The notes under the pieces were generated by a model. It did not search any database, was not told where the DNA came from, and was given only the letters and a program-made list of their open reading frames with translations. Source: Mytilisepta virgata (Eukaryota > Mollusca > Bivalvia > Mytilida > Mytilidae). From it: a stretch of DNA of 64,000 nucleotides. The stretch spans positions 61,317,455 to 61,381,454 of the forward strand of contig CM051517.1 of NCBI GenBank assembly GCA_028015205.1. The letters run 5' to 3'. Below, piece by piece: positions 24,501-36,500 of the stretch (positions within the stretch are counted from its first letter, which is position 1; every line of letters begins with the position of its first letter). The position numbers and the translations under genes were made by a program.

Positions 24501-27500
24501 AGTACAGTTTTGTTGAACTATAAAAAAAATTTCCCGAATAACAAATAATACATACCCCCATATTTGGATTATTCATAGGCTGAGCATTCATCATATTCAT
24601 TGGCTGTCCCATATTTGACATCGGTTGAGCAGACATTGGCTGATTCATATTTGTCATTGGCTGTGCCGACATTGGCCGATTCATATTTGTCATTGGCTGT
24701 GCTGGCATTGGCTGTGACATATTCATTGGCTGAGATGTCATTGACATCATTGGCTGAGAAGTCATGTTCATTGGCTGAGCCATATTATTCATAGACTGAT
24801 TTGGAGTATTGGAAGGCTGCATGGATGGCATAGATGTGTTAGAGTTGGCAAATACGTCAAAAAGTTCAGAATTTCCTGCTGGCTGAGATTGACTTGATGA
24901 TGATGAATTGAACTGCTGAAAATCAGCAAATCCTTCAGGACTGACAAAAAAAAAAAACAGTCAATTAAATATCTGAAGTCATTAATAAGTCGTTTTTTTA
25001 TTATTGTAACTGAATATATCATTTGATCTAGTTTGCAAAATCAGTAACCTTCTGTATTCGTTTGTTGCAAGAGACTGGATACTGGTAATTTAACCATTCT
25101 TTAACTAAATTAAAAACAAGAGAGCTGTCTGAGTGACAGCAAACCTGGTTTTTCCTTTTTCATTTTTACTGAGTAACTTTGCTGCAACAAACTGCTTATA
25201 GCAATATCTATATGAACATAGTGCCTAAATATTAGAATATATTTGACCTTGAGGTCAACGGCCAAGGTCAATGTTCTTGGTACGTGACACATCATCTTGA
25301 GATAACCTACCTACACACCAAAAATCCAAGGCCTAGGTCATTAGAAAAAAAAGTTACAGGTCGAACACGAAGATGATCTAAAATGACCTATTCATTCACC
25401 CTAAGGTCAAGGGTCAAGGTCATAGGTCAACATTTTTGAAACGTGACACATCGTCTTGAGGTGACATATCCACATACCATATATCTAAGGCCTAGGTCTT
25501 AAGACATGAAAGTTATAGGCCGCCCGACTTCCACAATTCGATAACCAGATTTTTCCAGAGGAAAACCCGGTTAATTAAAATCCAATTCTAAATAAAACTG
25601 GAAGTTCACAAAATTGTCATAATAGGATTCACTGCAAGGACAGAACACTAAAATTTAAATGTACATGTATATTACCTTTTAGGTGAAGTTGCACTTTGGA
25701 ACTGTGAAAAATCAGCAAAACCATTTGTCGATGAAACTAAAAGTAAAATATAACTTCTTAGACACATCAAATTACATGTATGTTATAAATGTTACCAAAG
25801 GTCAAAAAGTCAACTTAATTTTAACACAATTATAGGATTAGATGTACAGTTATGAAATAGCATTGATCAGTAATTTTTAACATACTTTTATTTCAGAGTA
25901 TTCTATATCGTACATGTGCATTTGCCATACACAAACATACTGCAGTTTACTTGGATTTATTCATCCAAAATGGTGTGCAAAATTCAAACAAACCACAAAC
26001 AATATCGATTTTCATAATATCAAAGCAAAAATGATTACATCTGATAATAAACAAGATTTCCACTGCACGCATTCTACTATAATTGTGACATCAAAATTGC
26101 TTCATCAAAACACTAGTTGGAAAGATAACTCTAAATTGATTACTGGGTTACCTACCTTCTGTAGTGTTAGTACCTCTAGGATTAAAATCACCAGCACTTT
26201 TAAAGTCATCAAACCCTGATATGAGATCTGGCGCATTACTACTACTCTGTGACTGAAAATAAAATGTCATCAATTCTATTATCAAAAGGTAATTTCTTTA
26301 AAAATGAATGGATGGATGGATGAATTATTGTTTAACGATAACGTTGATATGATAGGTACATGAACCCTGCTATGTACTAGACCGACATGCTGAGCCGGAT
26401 TTTTAACGTGCTAGTCAGGACGTAATTTCGCATGAAGACATATGACACCACTCGGTCACATTATACTGACTCTGAGTCGACCAGTCCATTGCTCTTTCTC
26501 CTAGATGCCGCGTTCATGGCGTAGAAGCAGCAAATACCAATTTTAAAGTCTTTGCTTTGACCCAGCCCAGGATATAACCCGCGACCGTCTACACTCAAGG
26601 CAAGCACGCTACCAAGAGACCACCAAGGCACTTTGGAACCAATACTACGTCCCAGCAAGGGAAATAACTTGTTTCAAATTATAATATTTGAGCCAGATTC
26701 GTGATACCAGAAATGAGTTTCTGAAAAGGGCTATAAATTATTTAGGTGTTTTCATATAATATGCCTTTGTACCTATACAGTTAAACATGGTAAAGAGAGT
26801 ACCTTTATATAGCAAATCACTGCTCTGAAATCTCTACCATGAATTACATATGTTTTATTGTATATCAGTAAAAAATTCTATTATTTAATTGATATGTAGA
26901 AATCCATGATATAAAGGGTACCATCCCAAAAAATCTGGAATCCCCGGCAATGAACCCTTTTACGGACCAATAGTTATTTTAGAGTTATTTCCCTTTGACT
27001 AAGCACACTGATGATTCAAATGATTGAGAAATGGTGAAATTAAATGTCAGAAAAGAAAGGTCATGAAAATTTCCCTATCCTCTCTGAGGATGTAAAAACT
27101 TCCATATCCAAGTCAAAATAATTACCTTTTGTACAGCAAGACATTTCTTAAACAATTATAATCAAGCTTTTCCTGTTAAATCCTACAGGAGGAGACATTC
27201 TTTGGCTGACACCTAACCTATATCTTACATTTTTAATTTTTCATACTATAATCTTAAAACTCTACAAACTTACGACTGTATCTGGAGTTTTATTAGCTCC
27301 ATACGTTGCTGCTGCACCAAGATCTAATTTTTTGCCGGTAGATTTTGAGCGTTGTATAATCTTTTCTGTTCGTGTGGTATGTGTCCTCTCAACTGACGTG
27401 TACTCTTCATCGTCTTTAAAATCAAATTTATCTGACTTGCTGTCATCATATCTGTTCTCTGGTTCATCACTGCAATAAATAAAATTTCAATATAGGCCAA

Positions 27501-30500
27501 ATTCTCGTTAAAGAACAGATCCTGAGTCACAACTGATTCAAATTTACCAGTACAGGGTCAAAAAGGATTATGTTGAAATATGAAGATTTAACACAAGTAA
27601 AATGATCGAGAAGAATGACTATATGAATAAGAGTTGAGTAAGATAATGACTTTATATTAGCAATAGTAAGAAAAAGATATGCCACAAAAGATTTCATATT
27701 GAAATACTGTCAATTATACTGTTCATAGAATTTATTGACAGGGTTGACTTTTTGAAAACAAGAAGATAATTTTTCCTTTTGGTCCATGTAACATATGTAA
27801 GGTTCCTGACCATGTGCTTGTATTATAATGCGACAGGGTTGTAATCGCAATATTTTAAACTCGTATTTTGGAATTTTTTATATGAATGAAAAAATTTCAA
27901 AATACAGTCAACTCAACTTCATTGGATATCTGTTAAAAGAATATTCCTGATATTTGCATAAGATTTTGAAACACCAAACCATTTACCATATTGTCTATGT
28001 TAATAACTCCTGAAAATTGCATACTGAATTGTTAAGAGACTCTTCTTAATAGCATATTTTTTTCCTATACTGTAAATTCAGAAATTATTGCGTGCATTTA
28101 TTATTGCGATTTTGTCATTTGAGATCAAAATGCGATTTTAATTTTTGCGATATTAAGAAAAATCCCACTTTATTCATATAAAAAATTCCAAAATACGAGT
28201 TTAAAATATTGTAATTACAACCCTGACGCATTTGTCGCAATAATAAAAACATCGCAATAATTTCCAAATTTACAGTATCATGAATTTTTTGCCAAAATTT
28301 GATACAAAATACTGAAAATATCTTACAAAAATTTAAAAAAAAAACACACAATTTAATGGCTTTATAGAACGAATAAATTAATAATATTGTTTTAGAGTTC
28401 CTAATACACTTATTTATATAGTAATTATAACAATTAGTAACAAAAGAAATGACACATACTGTGTCTTTACATGAAAATAAAGTAGTCCAAATGCATGTAT
28501 TACCATACTCGTGTAAATTGTATAATTTATTCTGACAAATAGGGCATCCAATTAGGAGGAGTCTACTGTAATACCTTCAGTGTTAAAATGTTAACTACAA
28601 GTACAAGTAGTAGAATTAAATTCATATGTCTATATGACAAGAGTTTCTTGTTAGAAATTATATTTATTTCCCAGATGCACCACTAGATTCCTTCAAATAT
28701 TAAATTCAAGAATCTATTATTTTGCACTCAAAAGACATCCTCCCAAGTCAAGGTTTTGTATCCATGTTCGTTCCTACAAACCTGTGACAACATTGATTAA
28801 TTCATATTTAATGGGTCAGAAATTATCGATTTTCATTCGTTGCTTCTCTGGTCAAAAGAGAATCAATTGCGTCATAGGTAGAATTTTTTAGGTCACACAC
28901 CAGGCGGCAATAAGTTTGACCCACTAAATATGAGTGTTGTCAGGGGTTTGTAGGAATGAACGTGGATACAAAACCCTGTCTTGGGTGGATTTCAAAAGAG
29001 AGATATTGAGTTAGATTTAGCATTCATTATTCATGTAATGTCATTATTAATTAAGGATGCTCGCTGGTCACGTTTTGGTCTTTTTGTAAGATTTTCGGAA
29101 TCCTCGGATTTTATCCATTTCTTAAACATTAAATGTTTTGCCTATGAACCCCCACTTTTTCTTTTATAATTCAATCATATATACCTTAAAATGGTATTTG
29201 ACAAAATTTTATGAAATCCTTTTTATTTCTTCCTATATTTTTGAGAGACTGAAGTTGCTAATGCAAAGACAATGAAAAATCCAGAGAAAACCTATTTCCT
29301 GCAAATTCTCAAGGCTTTATAGCTCTAAAATGAGCACATGAACCTTTTTTTTTCTTGCTTATTTGTTTACTATTCATATGTTCTCTCAAACTAAAACACC
29401 TATTTCAAATCCTATTTATTTCCTATTAGACCAGCGATCATCCTTAAGACATATATTTTGAAGAAACTGTAAAATTACAGTTAAATTTCTATAACTTCAT
29501 AATTTCCAAGTTTTTCCAACAAAAAATCGATTCAATGGCTGCAAGTTTACAATTACATGTTTATTTTTGAAATACTAAACAATAAACAATGTTTATGTTT
29601 GATTTTTGGGGCTGTACACTAATTTCAGTACAAATCTCCAATTTATTACATCCCTGATTTCTAGCTAAGTGATGTTAAACTATATAAGTAATTATATCTA
29701 TCGGCAAATAATTAATATCAGTTTTTTATGGCAGCAATAAATGACACACCAGTTTTTGAAACATTTCCATCAGCCCTGATAGCCATAGTTAGATATCAGC
29801 GTCGTAATATTAAACTGCAAATAGGACAATTGGTTCTATTGTGGCAGATAGTTTTTATTGGCAGATGAAGCCACTTGTCCATTAAGACCAGGGTTAAACA
29901 CACCCTGCCACAAGTTGATTTCAAACTGTAGTAACTACCATAACATCTTGGCCACACTGGCAAAAAAACGATATCCAAAGCAAAAGTACAGAGCAACAAC
30001 AATTATTTGGAAAAACTATTTCAATACCAGTAGATAAAATGAAAATTTCAAAAAAATCTTTACAGGCTCAGAGGGCTGAGCCTGTATCGCTCACCTGGCA
30101 TAAAAGCCATTTTTATTGTTGTACCTCAGAGAATTCACTTCTCCCTATCATTATGAATTGTGGTAAGCCTTGTAGGAACCAAATTTTTTTTCATCAGCAT
30201 ATTCTAAAATTTGGCAGTTCTCCAGAAGATTTTTGCATGTATTTCCCATAGGGTCTTAAGTTAACCTAAGTCCTCTGCTGAGGGCCATTTTGAATTAGGG
30301 ATTGGCAGTACAAGAGTAACAACACTTGGTGATCACATTAAAAGGAACATTCAGACTATGTTTGGTTTCAAGCAATTCTGCAGTTCTGTAGATTTTTGTT
30401 ATATGTCATAGACCCTCTCTGTCAAGTTTGGCTCAATTTGGCCCAGCAGTTTAAGAGAAAAAAAAATTTTTTTTTTAAATCAACCAATCAGAAACAAGAA

Positions 30501-33500
30501 TTGCCCATGGCAGCCATGTTTGTCACCTGATCTGGACAAAATGAGGAAACTTTCTAAAAAAAAAACCTGCAACAGATGCTTACCGTCAAATGTTGTTCCC
30601 TTTGGCCAAGAGGTTAAAAAGAAGAAAATTATCAACCGATGAAAGACTGCCCAAGATGCCCATGTTTATTGCATGATCAGGATAAAATGAGGAAACTTTG
30701 TACAGAACCTCCCAATTAGATGCTTTCTGTCAAGTTTCATTCCATTTGGCCAAGCGACTTCAGGAAAAGATTTCTTTATATCAGCCAATCAGAAACAAGA
30801 ACTGCTCATGGCGGCCATATTTGTAGTCCAATCAGGACGAAATAAGGAAAGTTTATAAAGGACCTCCCCATATATGTTTCCTATCAAGTTATGTTCCATT
30901 TGGCCAAGCAGTTTCAGAGGAAAAGATTTTTGAAAACTCATCTAATCAGAAACATCAATTGCCCATGGCAGCGATGTTTGTTGTCCGATCGGGACGAAAT
31001 GAGCAATCTTTATAAAGGACCTTACATAGATGCTTCCTGCCAAATTTAACTCTATTTGGCCAGTGGTTTCAGAGGAGACGTTAAAATGTGAAAAGTCAAC
31101 AGACGACGGACACCAAGTGATGACAAAAGCTCATTGGCCTTTGGCCAGGTGAGCTAAAAAAGTATAGAGAGCTACAACAAGTATTTGTAAAAGTATATAA
31201 ATACCAGTAAATTAAATGAAAATTCCAAAAAATATATCATGTGACTTATATATTCTTCCGTAACAGTTAGTTAAAAAAAATATATACATCAAATACATGT
31301 GTGACCATATGCTGCATACCTATAGAGATGCAAACTACCTACTGAAAATTTCCTAAGAGACTGCATTGAACCTAAGATTGTATCTGTAAGACAAGGATGC
31401 CCAATCCTCCTGCATATTGAATTCCCATCTATTATTTATAATGGGAAATCGTTTTGAGAATTACTTGAAATATATGAAAGTTTCAAAATAAATCCTGCTT
31501 ACATTACATTAATGGTATATTATCATTGATATATCTCAATGGGTTTCTGAGAAATGGACATAAATGGAAATACTTAGCCAAGACAGACAGATGGACAAGG
31601 GTAAATCTTTATGCCCCTTCCACATTAAAATCTTCCATAATGTCAGTGAATTTATTTGGTCAAAGCTATCAATATTGAAATCTTAAATCTTTTGCCTAGT
31701 TGAAATAATTAGGGGCTGCTGACAAATTTATCTTCTACAAACAATATTATTAAATTCTACATCTCATACATTTCAACTGATATTTTACAGTTAAAGATAA
31801 ATGATAAAACAAAAAAGACTTTATATGATGATAATAAACATTATTCTTCTGACATTAAACTTTCATCTTTGTACACAATACCAAGTTTGCAAAACCAAAA
31901 CAATATCCTTGGCTAAGGGTTTTAAAAAAATTTAAAAAAACCTTGGGTTCCAAATTAAAGGATACACCATTGCTTTAAACGCAATTGCCATTTCTAAATC
32001 TGTTAAAATTGGAAAAATCGGAAAAATCAATTAATCACAATTTTTTCGAAAAATGTATAAATAAAAGTATAATTGGAAAAAGCCAATTCAAAGCAAATAA
32101 AAATAATCTGCTTGCTCAATTCATCAGGCAAAATAATGATATAATAATAGGATTACAACATGCAGATGGATATTTACGATTTGACATCCTCCCCTGCAGG
32201 CTGGTAAACAATATTTGAACACCAACTGAAAGAGTAGGGAATATGTTCTAATACATGTTCAAAGGGAGGTAATTCATCATAAATCTGGGAGAATTGTATG
32301 CAGAACAGGATTTATATCTGTATTACATTAAAATTATGCATGGTCATCTTTTTTTTTGGGAATAACATTTTTTAAAAAGTCATTTCAATAATTACATAAG
32401 CATGTAAATCTGTACTAATTCATGTTTTGAAAAAATTGATATTTTTTAAATAAATAATATGCTTTTTATTTTCATGCTGATTCAATTCTTTCTCAATTCA
32501 CATCTCAAATTCAATTTTTCAAATACAAAACAACAAAACATACATATAAAATGCAAAATCAAATAATATTAATCCCTTAAAAAAAATTTCTACTTGATTA
32601 TGTAATATTCTTTCATCTACTGCATATGCAAATTACATATCAAAAGGCAAAATCTACCAACTGGGAACATGCCTGTCCTTTCTTGCAAAACAAAAAATTT
32701 AAAAATTCCTCACCTAAAATCAGGAACACTGTTTTTACTATCTTGGGACCTGCTTGAGCTAAAATATAGGACTCTCTGGGATTAAAAGTTGTATGAAACA
32801 TGAACAAATATAATGGGGTTAGTATGCAATCTGCAATTGGGTTAGTAGCACAAAATTATTTAACAAGAGGCTCCCAAAAGCCTGAATCGCTCTCCCTGTT
32901 ATTTTTTTTGTAGATCTTGCATCAATGATTATTTTTGCTATTTAATAGAAAAAGAGAACGGAAACCGGGAATGTGTCAAAGAGACAACAACCCGTCGCAA
33001 TCTACGCCTCAATATTGACTTGTACAGATGAAATATAAAATTTCTGAACCCCAAATAAATATGGTTGCTAGGGACTTTTTCATTGGTTGCTATGGACTTT
33101 ATCAATAACCTTGACTCTTGACCTTTCTTTTTGACTTGTACAGGTAAATTATAAGGTCCTTAACCCAAATAAGTCAGACCATTATTTCTATTGATAATTA
33201 CTGTTTAAAGGTAAATAATCATTCAAGGGCAAAAACTCCTACATGTATAAGGGGTCAATTGACAATTTTGATCATATTGACTTATTTGTAGATCTTACTT
33301 GTTGAACATTTTGCTGTTTACAGTTTGTCTTTATCTATAATAATATTCAAGATAATATCCTGAAACTGCAAAATTTCCTTAAAATAAACAATTCAGGGGC
33401 AATAACGTTAACCCAACAAAGGGTTGACCGATTCGTCTGAAAATTTCATGGTAGGTAGATCTCCACCCGATGAACATTTTTACCCCGTCAGTTTTGCTCT

Positions 33501-36500
33501 TAATCCTTTAGTTTTGAGATATAAGCCAAAAACTGCTGTTTACCCCCTATGTTCTATTTTTAGCCATGTTTCTTGACGGACAAAAAAATAAAGCATACAT
33601 TTTATTCTAAATACCCAAAGGATCATTCAGAGTATGGCTGTAATTGGTTCAGTTGTTTCAGGGGAGAAGATCTTTGAAAAAGTTTACAATGGACGACGGA
33701 TGATGGACGCCAAGTGATGGCAAAAGCTCACATGTCCTTTTAGGACAGGTGAACTAAAAATTCATGCCTCTTCTACAACTTATTAAACCACCACTACTTC
33801 TAATGATAATATATTAACTACAGCTCTAAAATTGTATGCTTTGTCCTTCCTAACACTATGAATTAAAGATGCAGTGAAGTGGTCAGGGAGAACAGGCAAA
33901 TTTGATGAGAGCTGTAGTTGATGAAATTGATAAAACAAGTTTGTAGAGAAATAATTAAAAGATAAGTATTGCAAATAGGCTCTGTATATATATGTAGTTA
34001 TATCATCCTGCAACAAAAAGACAATTTTGTTTTGTATCGCTGTAACCTAAACGGGTTTATTGTCTGCAATTTTGAATAAAGAATAAAGAATTAAGAATAT
34101 TCTTGCTATATATAAATAAAGGTTATTTTGGACAGACATGCTAGACAATTCAAGAAAATGAATAATTTTTCATACATGTATGATATCTATTTTCATTATC
34201 ATCAAAAATTATTTTTTGCTGAATAATATTTGAGCAGTTTTTCAATAGTCTTCATATCAAAATAACAAGAAAATCTGAAATATTTTCTTAAATCTGTTAA
34301 TACAAAATATCATAAAAAATTCTTTTTCTCAACTTATTGAAAATAAAATGCTCCGCTGGGCGCAGCTTGATACGACCGCAGAGGTCGAACCCTGAACAGT
34401 TGGGGCAAGTATGGACACATCATTCAAGCTTGATACAACATTGAATTTGGATTGTGAATAAATATTTGACACAGCATATGTTTCTGACACAGAATTAATG
34501 TGTTGTAAGAACTTAAAATTTTTTAATTTACCTATTCAAACCATATCAGTATTATTTGATTTTATATATAAATCCCAAATAACCAATTGAAAATGGCATT
34601 ATAGATGAGATAAACAAAAAACTTTCATCAGCACATTTTATATTGGCAAATTTCCAATGAAGTTCATTAAACTAATAATGTGCAATTGAAGAATTTGACA
34701 CATAATATGTTTCTGACACAGAATAATTGAATTGAAAGAATTTATAATTGGTCATATGTTTTTAATTTATATTGAAGTTGTTGTTTCTTGTGCAATACAA
34801 TATGCTGTTTAGAATTCCCCCACCCCCCAAAAAAAAAAAAAATTACCCCTTTTTTATAGATTTGGACCAACTGAAAAATATCGCCCATAATAAAACTGGA
34901 CAGATAAAAATATTAAATTTGTGATATTAAAATGAAAGAGTTATCTCTCTTTCTGCACACTGTCTTATGATGTAGATATTTTTATAATTTGGTTGTCATA
35001 ATTTTAAATATACATAATTTAAAAGCATTTTAGATGAGATAAACAAAAAAACTTCATCAGCAAATTTTATATTTCCAAATTTCCAACGAACTTCATTAAA
35101 CTAAAGATATTGGCAAATTTCCAATGGAATTTGTTAATAATAAAGTTTTGATAACAGGTCACACATATCAATTTCTTGCTATTACACAATACTGTGCAAT
35201 TGAAAATTTATTGAAATATTTGATACATAATAGGTTTATGACACAGAATAAGTGAAATCAAAAAACTTAGAATTGGTCATATGATTTGAATTTATATTCA
35301 ACTTTTTTCTTCTTGTGCAATACAATATGCTGTGGATAAATGCCCCACCCCCCCCCCCCCCCCCCCAAAAAAAAAAAAAAATTACCCCTTTTTTATCTTT
35401 AATTTTGGACCCCAATTTGAACCAACTTGAAAACTGGGCCCATAATAACAAAACTAAGTACAAATCTGAAATGAGAAAAAAATTTTCCCCACCCCCCGCC
35501 AATTTAATATTTACCCCATAAATTTTGACACCCCCCCCCCCCCCCCCCCCACTTTCCCTTTTTCAAAAAAAAAAATCTTTCCCTCAAGATAATGTCATAA
35601 TCCCTATTCAAAATTATCATGAAGTTTGCAAACATAATTAAACATTTAAATACATCATTGAAGTCTTAAAATAAAAAATGACATATGGCTAAAATTAATA
35701 TTAATTCATAGTAAGTTCTAAAAATAAATTGACAGCTATAAATCACCCCAAAAACAATCAACATTTCTTTATACATAATTGAATCATACACAATATTTTA
35801 CTTTAAATGTGTTTGGAATGTGTTTGGATTACCTTCCTTAGCCCACCAAGCTAATATCATAGATTTCTATTTATTTATACTACAGTTATTGTGCAAAAAC
35901 CAAGAAAAATGCTTATTTGGGCCCTTTTTTAGCCCCTAATTCCTAAACTGTTGGGATCAAAACTCCAAAAAATGATCATAAACCTTGTGTTAAAATTTCA
36001 TAGATTTCTATTTACTTATACTAGACTTATTGTGCGAAAACCAAGAAAAATGCTTATTGGACCCTTTTTTGGCCCCTAATTCTTAAACTTTTGGGACCAA
36101 AACTCCCAAAAACAATCCCAACCTTCCTTTTGTGGTCATAAACCTTGTGTTTAAATTTCGTAGATTTCTATTAACTTATACTACATTTATAGTGCGAAAA
36201 CCAAATGTCTACAGACTCCGACGGACGACGGACGACGACGACGACGACGCCAACGTCATACCAATATACGACCGCAAAAATTTTGCGGTCGTATAAAAAT
36301 AAAACTTCATAGTCTAAGAGACTGTGAATTTAATTACATTTTTCCCCATCATACATTTATATGTAATGCCCAGGGCCTAATCTTGCCGGCAAAATGACAA
36401 TTTAAGTCGCCAAAGAATTTTCAAAATCGCTAAATCTCGCCGGCCTATTCATTTCTTGGCGAAGTGAAGTCGCTATCGAAATATCAGTAAATGGGAGATA

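Noticed and set aside
35236..35521. Frames with poly-Gly or poly-Pro tracts
   Set aside because: Products of C-runs within a mobile element; no domain.
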